From NCBI RefSeq assembly GCF_022539315.1, contig NC_066315.1, forward strand, positions 120,905,374 through 120,969,373: DNA of 64,000 nt, given 5' to 3'. Source of the DNA: Serinus canaria. Its lineage: Eukaryota; Chordata; Aves; Passeriformes; Fringillidae. The notes under the pieces are model-generated. The model ran no database searches and had not been told where the DNA came from. It worked only from the letters and a program-made list of their open reading frames with translations. Both the position numbers and the translations under genes were made by a program. The first letter of the stretch is position 1. Each line of letters begins with the position of its first letter. Shown here piece after piece: positions 11,999 to 25,200 of the stretch.

Positions 11999-13554
11999 GT
12001 TGTTGTTGTTGCTTCTGAGGAATATTCTTCATTTAGCTTACTTTTAGATTGATTTTTAAATCTAATTCTGTTAATCCTCAATCGGTATAATGCATCATTT
12101 TATGGTTTCACACATTTCCATTTTCTTGTGAAGTTGGCTGACTCTTTTCTTGAAGCTCACGCCCTCTGAAATGTATTCAAGATCATGAAAATATTAATTA
12201 TTGAACTAAAACACTAAAAATATTTTAAAATGTTTTAAAGATATAAAGGATGTTTTTCCTGGTATTCATAAGCTTTAGCAGTTCTGCTATACAATATATT
12301 ACCATTTTTGAGAACGTGCTCCAGTGAAAAGTGTAGGAGGTGGGTCTCCATCCAGGCTCTCCACCTTCAGCTCTCTTCTCAGATTTTGGGGAGTCATTTG
12401 TGTAGATTCACCTCACCTAACTCTAGGTGCTGCAGTTGTTTGAGCACTTTAATTAGACAACGAGTGGGAAGAAATGGAGGTGATCCAGTTAAACCTTCTG
12501 TTAAAGATAAGTTTGGAATCTGTTTAAATGTGCCTGTTTCTGATCATTATATACAAAGAGAATTGAATGTTTGGTTTGTGTGCAGGCAACTCTATTGTAG
12601 ACGTGTGAGCTCAAGTGTCATAAACACTATCTTCTGTTGTCCTTTGCCTCTTTTCTCTGTTTATTAAAATGGGATTATAATTTGTTCCTCTCTCACAGAT
12701 GGGGAAATAATGTTACTGATTGCATAGTTCTCAGGTAAAATGGTGGAGCCTTCCTACATGAATACATTAAAAACTAGGTATACAGCCATATGAATGTTGT
12801 TCAGATCCAGAGAATCCACACAGACCCTACTGTTACCTTTACTATTGGAGGTAAACTTGATCATGTAACCCACATTATTGAAGCTACACATAATTTTTCA
12901 TATTTTATCTTGATGACTTGCATGGTGTTTTCATGCATAACTGCACTTATGACCATTTCTCAAAGTTTCCTCTTACCTCCTCTCAAGATAGGTACCAATT
13001 AAAACCTTGCTAGACTTCTCTCATATCTTCCATGCCAGTGAATTTATTTTTGCTCAGCTCAATCAGTATTCTGGCTTCATTAGTTAGAAGATATGCAGCC
13101 CAACTTATTTTCTAATATATATAATCAGCTTTTAAAACAGACTTCTACTGATTTTGAACTTGTTAAAATCACTGTTTAAAATCTATTGGGAGCAGATATA
13201 TCTGTCCTTCTGTGAAGTCACAGTATTTAATATTTTGTTCCTACCTGGGGACACACCTAATCTGTTAAAATTAAAGAGATAACCACTGGCCAATGGAAGA
13301 GGGTCTGTATGTGTACAGCAAAGAAAAGACTTGAGCTCCTTCTCCAGAGGATTCTGCTTTGTGCTCACTGGGATGTGAATTTTCTGTGCTTAGGGTATCA
13401 ATGCCTCTGCCAATAAAAATATCAGGTGTCCTTGACCTCCCTGACTCTTAAGACAACTCTGTTATTTGAATTTTCGAGGAGATACTGCTGTCAGTTCATG
13501 TCTGGTGAAAGCAAGAATTACTTTGTTCTCTTAAGAAATAGAATGTAATAATTT
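10131..13554. other. Intergenic DNA, no gene seen
   Basis: AT-rich sequence with no coding exon, RNA gene or recognisable transposon. It contains a T/C-rich run near 10285-10360 and the 39-base T tract at 11957-11995. The region 11690-11950 is less AT-rich than its surroundings, but I could not place it in any family. Confidence 0.6.
11957..11995. repeat. 39-base uninterrupted T tract
   Basis: Thirty-nine consecutive T residues are followed by ATAG and a (TTG)n stretch. Avian CR1 elements do not end in poly(A), so a homopolymer of this length could be the A tail of a minus-strand retrocopy extending to the right. I found no clear target-site duplication or coding similarity to support that, and a simple homopolymer expansion is as likely. 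Confidence 0.9.
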
Positions 13555-13912
13555 TAGGGGGGAAGACTTCAGGAAAACCTTCTAGAAGGCTTTCAGTAAC
13601 TGAAGGTGGCCTACAACAAGGCTGAGAGAGATTTTTTGTAAGGGCATGCAGTGATAGGACAAGGAGGAAAGGATAGAAACCAAAAGACAGTGGGTTTAAA
13701 TTGGATATTAGGAAGAAATTATGTGACAATGGTGAGACACTGAAAGAGGTTGTCCAGAGAAGCTGTGAATGCCCCATCCCTGGAAGAGTTCAAGGTCAGG
13801 CTAGAGGGAGCTTTGACCAGCCTGGTCTAGTGGAAGGTGTCCCCACCCCTGGCAGAGGAGCTAGAACTAGATGATCTTTAAGGTCTTTTTCAACCTTAAT
13901 CATTCTATGGTT
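13555..13912 (+). mobile_element. CR1 LINE 3' fragment
   Basis: Clear plus-strand CR1 3' end. Recognisable blocks run in order: ctgaaggtggcctacaa, agtgataggacaagg, ggaagaaatt, atgccccatccctggaag, agcctggtctagtggaaggt and tagatgatctttaagg, ending in the characteristic cattctatgg tail. The fragment is 5'-truncated, as most avian CR1 copies are, and has no intact reading frame. Confidence 0.9.
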
Positions 13913-15734
13913 TTATAAAAATCAGGGTATTGTATACACATGCCTTCCTAGGCTGTGAGTTGTTCTAAAAACTTATTTATTTGATGAATAAAATGGAGTT
14001 GTTTTGACACTTTAAAGAGATGATCCAAAATATGGTCGAAACAGAGAACATGCCTTTCTGCTTTCTTACTGCTCTTTTGTTCAGGAAGTATTTGAAGTTT
14101 TTGTTTGTTTGTCATATTTTAACTCTAAACTGATAGTCTTTACTATACTCTGAACTTCTTATGAACTCATTTTTGTAACAGTATCAATTAGAGAACTTGT
14201 TAAGCTAAGCATAAGCATTCTAGTGTCTTGGAAGAGTTAAACTCAGACTGTTGACACAATGTTCTTTCTGCAGGAATGTGATGAGTCAGCTTAGGTTCTA
14301 GTTAAAAATTTTAATTTTAGACAGAGTAACTGAAAATAATGGCACTTGTTTGACTATTCAGTTATTTAATTAGCCCTTTACATAGGACCAAGAGTTATAT
14401 AGTTACTAGCATGGGCAGAAGTGTACTGAGTTTATTTTGAAATGTTATGTTGAATACATAACTCATTCAGCAGAGGATAGAACATAGAAATTAGAAAACT
14501 TGCAATGATTAATTGATCACAAAGAAAATAAAAATTCCAGGCAAGCTAAAAAAAGAGAATACCAAGCAAATCTTGCTTTAATACTGGTTAACCTCTTTTT
14601 GAACTCTTTTATTGTGTATGACAAAGGCAAGGGTGTTTATCTGTGGAAAAAAAACTCATTATATGGTATTTCTAAGATAACTGTGAGTAAATTGTAAGTA
14701 ATTTTATCTAACTAGCTATATAAAATATTGTTTATGAGCAAGTTTGCATACAACCTGCCAAGAAGGCTTATTAAGAAATTACTAATCACCTGGGGATGAC
14801 TGAACAGGAGTGCTTAGCCTTGCTTATCAGTAACATGATGTTTTGGTTTTATCTTGTGCCTGAACTCTTTCCTCTTTTCTTCTCATTTCACTCTGCTCTC
14901 CAGGACAACTCTCTGATTATTTTTCTGTGTGTAGCAGAAAATAATAAGTTACCTGATTTAAGCAAATAATTAACAAGCATATCCAGTCATTTAACTGTAC
15001 TGCAGCAGATCTCACCACAAAATTCTATGTTACAAAAATCCTTTAAGACCTCTAAATGGTTAACACTTCATGGCTACAGTGAGTTTTCAAGAATAAAATG
15101 AACTAAGGAATCTTAAGTTAAAATAGAAATATTACATTCTAAAGTCTACCTAGTAGTAATTCTTATACTTAACACTAAACCTAATCTGTTGCAATGTAAA
15201 AAGCAAAAGCATCCTGGTTTTTATCCTTTCTTCCCATAAATATGCACAATTTTATAATAGTGCCTGCTAACCTCAGATAGGGTTAGCAAATCAACTGTTA
15301 GTCTGGACACAAAGCAAGCACAGAAATGGATTGAACTGGCAAAATACAAATTTGCTCTTAGTTCATGGAGAGAATCTAGACATGGACGATACACTGTGAA
15401 GAATTGCTAAGAAACTGCATGTAAAAGGGAGAGCTTCCCCCTGTCAGATTAATTTTTGTATACTCAATGATAATTCAAGAGGCAAATCCAGCTGTCACAA
15501 AAACACAGACAATAAATTCCTCTGTGTACATACTTATATATAAACATATGTGTAAATAAAACAAGATTTTAAATCTGCATAACATTTGATATCTACATGG
15601 CTTTCAGTCTACTGTGGACATCTTCCTGGAATGGCTAGATAAAGGAACATATTCTGTGTCCTCAGTCTCTACTGCCTGTCCCTTGTATCTGGCATACTGT
15701 GTTCTGACTGAATAGAAAATATTAGGATTTACTA
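13913..15734. other. Intergenic DNA, no gene seen
   Basis: AT-rich unique-looking sequence. I see no coding exon, RNA gene, strong repeat or regulatory cluster. Confidence 0.55.
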
Positions 15735-16165
15735 GACTAGATGAGATTGGAATGGAATAGAATGCTTCAGTTGAGAGGGAGTTGCAACAGCTATCTAATC
15801 CAACTGCCTGACCAAACCATTGCTGATCAAATTAAAATCTTGATGATCATTTTCTCTTAGACACTGGTAGGCTTGGGGCACTGATCACCTCTCTAGGAAA
15901 TCTTCCATGTTTGCCCACCCTCTGGTAAAAAAATTCTTCCCAATGTCCACTCTAACCTCTCCTGACACAACTTTGAAAATTCTCATTCAGCCTATCTCTG
16001 AATATCAGGGAAGAGGTCAACATCTCCATCCTCTTCCACTTCCTGTCTTCAGAAAGCTGTCGAGAGCAATGCAGGCATGCCTCTGCCTCCTTTATGGATG
16101 AGTGTCTTCAAGCTTCCACTTCACCATAAATCACCCTTCTAAATCTTCCCATAAAAATATGCTGC
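15735..16165 (-). mobile_element. CR1 LINE 3' fragment, antisense
   Basis: Reverse-complement CR1. It starts with the tail-side block ggaatggaatagaatg, then runs through tctaatccaactgcctgacc, ggcttggggcactgatcacc, a Ttgcccaccctctggtaaa segment and tcagaaagctgtcgagagca. It is truncated on its 5' side (right end here). The 64-codon plus-strand frame inside it is an accident of the antisense repeat. Confidence 0.85.
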
Positions 16166-19100
16166 TTCAACTGGCACCATCATGGCCTTCACTCTTCCAT
16201 CACCCTAACCCAATACTCTCACTCAGTGCGGCTGTGCAGCTAGCTGTTGACATTAAGTAATGCCCCATAATGCAATAGTCCATGTTTGACCTCTTGACCA
16301 TCATGAGATGGCTTTTCCTCAACTATTACCTACTGGTGATACTATTTGCTGAAAGGCTGTCACAGATACGCTATGGGTTTCACTAAACTTTTGACAAACA
16401 GTAGCATGGGACATCTGCAAAATGAAGAAGATACTGTCATAATAATTTTGTTCTGTGGGGATTGTGAGTGAATGTAATGTGAGAATCATCCTCAAAACAC
16501 CTTTCTGTTGAAGAGAGAGAACTAAGGATTTGTAAACTGCAACGTGTCTTCTACTTTGTGAGATGCTACCAAGGTCACTCTGATGTATGTATCTATGTGG
16601 AAGAGATAAATAAAATCAGATAAATCAGATAGCTTTGTCTACCTTCAACTTAAAAGTGGATGTAACATCTTTTTGCATATGACACCATTATATTGCTGTT
16701 GCTATCCTAGCATCATATGCCGTCACTGACACTGTGGTATATAAAGTGAATAAATAAATAATTTATCCTTTTAGAATAAGATGGAGAAAATTGTATTTGG
16801 AATAGAGAGAGGGAATCTGAAAGAGAGCTCTGTCCTCAGAAAGTACAAATTATCCTTAAAATTATCCTGTAGCAACTATTCTTCAGGCTCAAAATATTTT
16901 AGAGCTTTCATATTCCTTTGATATTTCCTCTCAGCTACTGACAGGGCAAATACCAAAGTGGATGCAAGAATAAAATTGTAAATTACTCATCAAATAATTT
17001 GGAGTAATAGATCTCTTACTCAGTTTTGAAACTCTAATGTAGATTACTCATTGACATCTCAATAACTATTTTGGGATTATTTCAAGCTCTAAAGAGTGCA
17101 GTAGGGTAGGTCCATAGTATTTGACGAGTCAAGTGGGAGGCATGTTCTTTGTTTTTTGTATTTATTCACCTTCATGACCCTTGAAGTTGTAGCTTGTTGT
17201 TCTGAAAGACAAATAATGTTTTAAACCAAAAACATAAATGTGATGACAATCAGACCTCACAATAATTGTCTGTGTTAAGCCAAAATGGAAAAAAAAAAAA
17301 AACAAACCAAACCACAACCCTTAACATAACTTATAAAAGAAGCTATATATGCTGTATGTTAGAGTGGATTTCAACATAATGAATGACCAATTTAACTGAA
17401 AAAAGAGGCAAATTCAATATGTGTAAGAATCTCCTTTCTATAGAATGCCTGGGGTGGTCTAAGTGTCTAAAAATGTGAGTAATGAAAAGAGGCTTAGCCT
17501 GGATTTCCCACAAAGATCTGTATTTAAGTTTCACCTGGCATGATTTGTTGCAGCTAATCTTGCCACCTTGCCTAATAAGTATGCCATGAAAACCTGTTTT
17601 TCAGTTCTGGTACTGACTGTGATTTTCTAGTATTTTGTTTAACCAGTTTTTTTAGGACAAAGTTAAAAGTCTAAGTGCAATAAATTTACTTGTTGAAGAT
17701 GATAGTTGGTGCTGGGTTTGAGCAGGATTTGAGATGATGTCTTTGGTCACCTTAGTGGAAGCCTTCATGCTATATAGTTATTCTCATGATTCACAGATTG
17801 TTCTGAAAAGTCCTTTCACATTAACCAGCTGAAAGGCACCATTGTCCTTGTTTGGCTCTGAAATTTTTGGGGGGGCGGTGGAGAGAGAGGGGGGCAGGAC
17901 GTTACAAGCCTTGCTGTACTCTCTTTGAGTTGTAGAGGACTGTAGACATATTTCCATCATGGTACCTAAGTGTTAAGCAAAAAGGCTATTTCTTTTTGAA
18001 GAAGCTTGGTAATACACATTTACACTATAATATGCATTTATATTTTATCACTGATTTTTAGATCTAATCTAAACTCTAATATTTTTATTTATTAAAAAAA
18101 ATGAAAGCCAGCAGTCTTTATCAAATAAAGCAATGCCACAGTGTTACAAAGCTTTCCGTGTTGAACATGTCATAATTTTATGTTTTAGAACACAAGCAAA
18201 CATTTCCCAGTCATTACTCATGGATCATTTATGAAGAACTTGGGGGTGGGTGTCAGCAGAGCTGATGTGATGGCGACTAGCAGTGTTCTCCCTGGCACTG
18301 AGGGTGTGTTCCAGGTGAGGGAAGCTCAGTCTGTGCTATTACATGGGTGTGTACCTTTGTAAGGCAAAGATGAGATTGCCCATGGGTGTGTGGAAAATTT
18401 CACACTGCTTCCTGGGTAGAAAGTTTCTGGCAAATAAACTCTCTGGCTTGGAGGTCCTTGAGTTTACTGTAGTAAGGGGGCATTCTGGCTCAGCTCACAT
18501 GGTTTCTTTGGGGTGTTTTAGTTTGGCCTCCACGTATACCCTGTCCTATGTGTGCCAGTCATAAAGAGAAAAACAGATCAAAATGTGTGCTTTGCCAGCA
18601 TTCTGGATAAATATGACAGATAATTAAAAAAAACAGGATGCCTTCCAAGTATGTCCACTACAACTCACTGTACTTGCAAAGCAGGAAATGGAGTAAAGGT
18701 GTGTTGTTATCCAGAATACGTGGGAAATAAGAAATAAAAAAAAACTTAGAATTAACACGTTTTTCTGGCAACCTACATTTCTCACTATGCTGGAAATTTA
18801 AAAAGACATACTGCTACTTTTTAAAAGAGAAAATCAAAACTGTTTCAGTGGTGATAGTAGTTTGTTTATATTTTCAGGAAGACTTTTATGGAAATAACCT
18901 TGATTTTATTAGGTTGTGCTGTATTTTATACCACAGTCAGAAAGAGTGATTGCACTTAATATGGAGAGCTGAACAATTAACAGAGTTAATAGTCTTAAAG
19001 ATAAGATAGGAATGCTATCTAAATGTGATCCTGAGGTCATCAGATTTAAAGAAAAAAATCAAGAAAATCACATGAACAAAACCATTATTGTGTAGCTTTC

Positions 19101-21979
19101 TCTTCACAATTACTACAAAATTTACTTTGAGAAGTTATTTCTTACTCAAATTTACAGTATCACTTATCTCAAAGAAGTGCTTAGCAGTTTGACTAATTAC
19201 ACAGTATTAAAACTTTTGCTTACCTTAGGCTGATATTTCTTGGCAGTCAGTAGTGGATGACTTAGACTATTTTATACTACAAGCTGCAGTGTTGTTCAGA
19301 ATTTGAAAAACAGTGCAGGTGTCCTATATGAAAAGAAATCTGCTGTGAGGGAGTCTGAATACTAGTGAACGGTATAAAGCTTGAACTGACATAAGAGCAA
19401 AAGCTGTTCATCATTAGCTTCTTTCGTCAACTGCTCTAATTCCAAGACTGTATTCTAATCCACCTAAGGCTGAAAGAAAACATATTAATATTTTACCATA
19501 GTGATTTAGTGTACATTAATTGTTCATGATGTACTTCATGATGCCAAAAATCCCCCAGAAAGCACATTTTTATGAGTGCAAGATTTGACTGTAAGAAGTT
19601 TCCTTAGCAAAACATGAAAAAATAATATGAAGAATGTCTTTCCTATAGCATACATTTTTCCATATTAAAAAATCAATTGAAATGAGTTTTTATATGACAG
19701 AAGTATGAAGGGCCAATTTATTCCCTCTCTTTAGCAGTCACTAAGGGACCTGTTTTGGCAGCATTGAGGAAGTTCTGCTAATAGCAGAGGGAATAGCAGG
19801 ATTTGATCATGTCATACATTATATCTTCCATCTTCCATTCATTCCCTTGTTTTAAATTTACTTATATGCCAGAATGTTGTTGGGGCTGGAATTCTGAAAT
19901 AAAAAATATGCAATGGATGTGTTGGTAAGCATACAATTTTGGTATTTAAAAGCCAGATAATCTTTATAGAACATATTATCAAAAAGTGCACACTGAAGAA
20001 CAATAGATAATTCTAGTTAACGTGTAAGCCTTTTTATATTATGCTAAGTGGCATATTAAGCAATGAATCATTTTCTGTGTAACTAGTAATTAGTTTTATA
20101 GCAAATACTATACAAATATAACAAATGGTTGTAGCAAATACAACAATTTCTGCTACAGAAGAAACTTTCCAAACTGAGCCATCAGGTAATATAAAATTAT
20201 TCCATCTCATGATGAAATTACAGTGATTTCCTAAACAATATTGGCTTTCAACAAATAGCTTTTCACCAATCTTAATTTAGTATACTTCTTTAAGTAAAAG
20301 AAAGAAATATTAGCTGTGTTTAAAAACTGTGAAACCTTGTACACTTCTTCCACTACTGTGAAATGACACTTTCTGAGTAATTGTTTCCATGACTCTAGGC
20401 AGTAATTATTCTAAAATTTCAGTCATATTCCTAAATATCTTTAAAAATTGCCATATTTTGTATTATTTATCTTCTGCTCTGTATAGGAAGTATCTGTAGT
20501 CATTACCAGCTGCTCTTTTTCAGAAGGAACTTTTGCAGTTTTTTTGATATCTCATTAAATATAACTATGGATGAATGGTTTAGAGTAAAATGAACAGCAG
20601 TAGGTTGAAAAGGACAGCCCCTGTGGAGACCCTCCAAAATCTGAGAAGAATTTGTGCAAGCAGTAACACAACTGTAAATACACTTTGGTTTAGGGATAGG
20701 TCCGTGAATTATTCAAGAATCTTGACATAATTATGTTACTGGACTCTGCTGGAGTCAGGAGGAGAACTGGCCTGAGACTGCATCTACATGTCCACAAACA
20801 TGGACAGGATGATTTGTGACTCTCAGGTAACCCGGGGGACTGGATATTAGAAGGATTAATTTTGAAAGGCTTTTTTGTAGGTCTTTTAGTGTAATTTTTT
20901 CCTCCTTCATTGGTAGCTTGTCTGTTATAAATAGCTTTTAAAAATATTTATTTAGTTATTTAATCAGGAAGTTAATTTATGGTGCCCTTTTACAGCTACT
21001 TTTATTGAGTAGGAACTGCAGACACTTTTCCATTCAAATATGCATTTCAATGTTGTATATACAGTTACTAGCTCTTCTTAATAAGGCATAAACTGGGTAG
21101 CTTTCCTTCATATATAATCTTTATGTAACTATTTTTAGTAGTACAAAAGGGTAGTTTTCTGTAAAGAATGTATTGAGAATAATAAAATTTGGAATTCTGC
21201 TGTCCAACATTTAAAAGCACCAGATTAGCAAGTGAAATTCTGCTGTTCAGCTACATATTTGGCACAGATTCAAGCAGCTTTACAGGAGGGTTTTTAACTG
21301 GGTTGGTACTCACCATGTCTACCATATGATGAGCTGTGGACCTACCCAGAGATTCTTCATTACAGAGAAGGTAATTAATATTTCTTGGCACTTGGAGCTG
21401 CCATGCAGCCATCACATTTTGTATGAAGAAGGGCTAGAGCAGGAAGCCACTGTCTAAGAGGCTGCAGGGTACAGGGTGCCTTTAGCCATTGCAGCAGCAC
21501 AGTGTGTGATGGAGGGGATTTATGAATGGGCCTTGCTGCAGACTTGTGTGACTTGAAGCCTTGCTTAAGGATGCCTACAGAGCTAAGTCATTGCTGGTGG
21601 GAAAGAACATTACCAGCTGTAAAATGGGAGATTTTACAGCTGTCTTTTAAAATACGTAGGAATGTGATTTGGGTATAGTTTGAGATAGTCCATAATCATA
21701 TCACATTTCCTTATTGTTCTGAAGTGAGAGAGCAAAATGACAAATGAACTTAGTTTCTAAGAACACATTGACAGCAAAATGTGCAGCAAGGCATGAGAGA
21801 TGGGAAGCTTCCTGCATGTCCTTGGGTTCATGCAAGAACTGGAACCAGTACAATTCCTGATAAGATTATTTCAAAAAAGCATTCCAAGATTATCAGAAAG
21901 GTTGCACTGTATCATAAAAGAAAAAAAAAATACCCAGGTAAAATACAGCATGCAGAAGCAGTTTTCCAGCTCCTCCCAT
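16166..21979. other. Intergenic DNA upstream of HNF4G, no gene seen
   Basis: AT-rich sequence without a supportable exon. Features seen are a G-rich patch at 17869-17894 (runs of 7, 2, 2 and 6 G), an A run at 17288-17301, and a 12-bp perfect hairpin at 21614-21642. The last few kilobases could hold an upstream alternative first exon of HNF4G, but I recognised none. Confidence 0.5.
21614..21642. repeat. Perfect 12-bp inverted repeat, 5-nt loop
   Basis: The arms CAGCTGTAAAAT (21614-21625) and its exact complement (21631-21642) flank the loop GGGAG. It lies about 450 bases upstream of HNF4G exon 1. Each arm contains an E-box (CAGCTG). Confidence 0.8.
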
Positions 21980-22090
21980 TGCCACACTCAAGTGACACAG
22001 TTATAGTTAACTTTGGATAATCAATCACTGTGAAACAGAATGGGAAGGTTGTACATTTGAACAGCTTTTTCACTGCTTTTGCATTCAATG
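21980..22090 (+). promoter_or_regulatory. Probable HNF4G proximal promoter / 5' leader
   Basis: The 110 bases before the first coding ATG contain a cluster of liver and gut factor motifs. There is an HNF1-like site with a full GTTAAC half at 22006-22011, an HNF4/DR1-like half site on the minus strand (TCCAAAGTTA, 22008-22017) and a ONECUT/HNF6-like AATCAATCA at 22019-22027. No TATA box is evident. HNF1 and HNF6 sites are known in the P1 promoter of the paralogue HNF4A; the similar grouping here is an inference from sequence alone. The transcription start cannot be fixed. Confidence 0.4.
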
Positions 22091-22205
22091 ATGCGGCTCT
22101 CGGAACCAATACTGGACATGGAAATGGCAAACTACAGTGAAGTTTTAGATCCAACGTATACAGCACTGGAGTTCGAAACTATGCAGATTCTGTATAATGG
22201 CAATG
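22091..22205 (+). CDS. HNF4G: HNF4G coding exon 1 (A/B region, MRLS start)
   Basis: Encodes residues 1-38 and the first base of codon 39. The peptide starts [20 protein letters not shown] and ends [14 protein letters not shown] plus the DMxMA(N/D)YS motif parallels the P1-derived first exon of HNF4A, while [10 protein letters not shown] matches HNF4G. This ATG was chosen because the MRLS motif starts at it; Met10 and Met12 are in-frame alternatives, and human HNF4G is commonly shown starting near Met10. The donor G|GTGAGT at 22206 is strong. Confidence 0.88.
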
Positions 22206-25200
22206 GTGAGTTCTGCCCTTTGAGGCAAATTCAAGCCAGTTAACAGAAAAAGCGAAGTAATGCTATAAGGTGTTAGTTAAATGTTTTTTTAATGGAGCAT
22301 TTGGGGGTTGTTTTTGAACTACAAATCTGCTCTCTTACACTTCATCGCTGACTCTGAGTTAGTAACATTATAATTCTTTAAGGAAAATAAAAGAGAAGTT
22401 ATATATAATAAAGTAGCTGTACTGTCACCAGTCAGTTAATCAAAGGGAAAAAATGGTCTATTCAGCAGTTGTTTTATTTACTGTAAGACAAATGAATAAC
22501 TAGTATTGACAGTTTGGACATGGAAGTATATTTTGTATATAACTTTCAGAAGGAAAGGAAAAAATTATCTAGAGGTTTGTGAAAAAATTTAGCTACTGTA
22601 TCTTGATGCCTAGTTTCTAATTGTTATATTAATATTTTTTTAATTTAAGTATTAGTCTAGCCTTCCTAGCTAAGTGTATATATGCACAAGAGTGATTTAA
22701 AAAGAATCCCATAGGCTTTCTAGAGGATAATGTTTAGCTGAGAAAAAGTATTTGCATTTGGCTAATGTAATACTTTAGGCAGATTTTTTTATATGCACTT
22801 TTTGAGAATTTTTCTGAATAAGTTATGCTTGAAATAGAAAGCACACCATTTCATTCTGCCATCTAGTGCTGACAAAAAAAAAAAAAGAATTGTGAATAAA
22901 AGTATCAAGCAAGTTAAACTACTCAAAAATGGCCTTTCAAATCTTTTAATCACTAAAAATGTTGGTTTATTGTGTCTTGAAGTATAATTCATAGTTCTAT
23001 AGTAGTATGTATTTTTAAAAGGCAGAACCTTTTATGCAGTGATTTGCAGGAAAAATATTTAGCACCTGCCATATAGAACCTAATTAACTTTTTATTGTTG
23101 GGCTTTTTTTTTATCTGAATTTCTGATGTTAAGTTACAGCAAGTTTAGTAAACAGAAGGTTAGATTTGGTTATCGATTTAGGAAGAAAAACCAGAATTTT
23201 ATGTGCTAACTAAATTTGTAGTTGTCAACAATGATTATATAACCTTAGATGATTTCTCTGCTTTTTGTTCTAATATGGGTATTTCATTGGTCATATGTTT
23301 TTTGCTGAATAGCACCCTTTTGGATCTGTTAATGTTAAATAAAATGAGAAAGCAGGTTAGGGAGGTTGTGCTTGGTTGCATTATGTGTTGGAGGTAGAGC
23401 TGGTTAAATTATCACTGTAGGTGATTAGCTTGATAATTATTAGTTATCAGGTGTAACCTTTTTATGTTTAGAGTTTGTATTGAGTTTAGCCTAAGTATTT
23501 TCTTATAGCATTTTTAAAAACATGGTATTGTTATAGTGCTAGAGTGGAACTGAAAGCTGCCCCTTATGAACCTTCCTGTGTACCTTTTCTCACTGTTTAA
23601 ATTAATTGGGAATATTTAGAGAAGTTTAAAAAGCCACATTCAGGCAGATTGCCCTCTTCTGATGAAATCAAAGAATTTTTCAACATCAGGTCAGTTTTCT
23701 AGACATTTTGGTTCATAATAACAGCAAAGAAAATAAGTATGCCTTTATATATATGCCCGCAACTTATATTGCTGTAAAATATTTCATCATAACATTTAAA
23801 TATTGTATTTTCAATTATTCTTGTATACTAGTACATGATGCAAAGCTACAAAACTCCAAGAGAAAGGTCTTATATTTTTCTAAAGCAGTTCTGTAACCTA
23901 GTTTAAAAACAGTTTAAAATTTTCCAGTCATGACAGTCCTAATTTTAAACTAAATTATTTACAGAACTGAATTCTTTCCTGTAAGATTTCTTTTTGTCTA
24001 ATAATTTTTAATGTAATTACTATCAATTACAGCTCAGTGAAACAAAACAAAACGGAAAGGTTGCTTCTCTCTGTATCTGAAGAACTTTTAAGCTCTGTGG
24101 GACACAATGAAAATTTTATAATGTATTTGTGCTTTACATCTCAGTTGGATCTATACAATATGAGTAATATTATGTATCAATATTACCAGTTTTACTGTTC
24201 ATCCTGTGTACTGTTCATGAACTCATATACTTGACTTTAGAATTCATTATTGCATATCTGATTAATATGACACTCTTTCCTCTCCTGGACAAAACAGCTT
24301 AGGATATGTTTTCCTTCCATTTAAACCAGAAGCAAAACAGAAAAAGCTATTTTGCAGTTGTTTCTTGAAACACGTCTGTTAACATTGTGACTCAAAGAAT
24401 AAATATAGCTGGTTTGATTTCAGGTGAATTTATTCTGTAGTGTTTACCATATTCAGTGACTAATTGTTAATTACATAGCTAATATTCTGTGCAAGGAAAG
24501 ACTGCACCAGTGCTCCTGTCAAAAAATATCTTCAAGGAAATAAGAGACATGTTAACAGTATGTTAATACCCTTAGCATGTATTTTTGTTGTTTTGGGTTT
24601 TTTTAAATTAAGTTGTACAAAATCCTTCTTTTTTTTGTTTCTTTTTTAAAATGTCATAAATCTTTGTAAGAGCGTTGCCAGCTATTGCAGGCTTGGATGT
24701 TGCCAGCTTGTATGAGAACTGATACATGAGATCTTTACCAATTAAGACTGCTTTGTTCCAAAGTTCCTCTTCATGTTAATAGGAACACATGTAGGAACAT
24801 TTGTAATTATAAATGCAGAGGCACACTTTAATTTTTAGCCCTTCAGCTGAAAATAGTTTAGAGCACAATTATTTGTTGTTATAAACGTCACAAATTCTCT
24901 TAACATATCTATCACTTTGAAAGTGTTTATGTCAGTGAGAACCAGATGTAATCAGGTGGGTACTGCTGTATAAATCCTAAGTGGCAGTTAAAAGAGAAAA
25001 GGCCAGAAAAAGCCTGTATTTAGGTACAACCTGCTCATGGGGTGGTTTTTGGAAGTCTTATCCATAACTATGTATGTTCTTGTCTCTTGTCAGACAGTTC
25101 AGGCGAAGCTGTCAACATGAATGCTGCTGACAACGGGGTCAGTAGTCTCTGTGCAATATGTGGAGACCGAGCGACCGGAAAACATTATGGAGCTTCCAGC

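Noticed and set aside
17869..17894. Possible G-quadruplex
   Set aside because: Runs of 7, 2, 2 and 6 G do not give four separate GGG runs with short loops; a two-tetrad fold is possible but weak.
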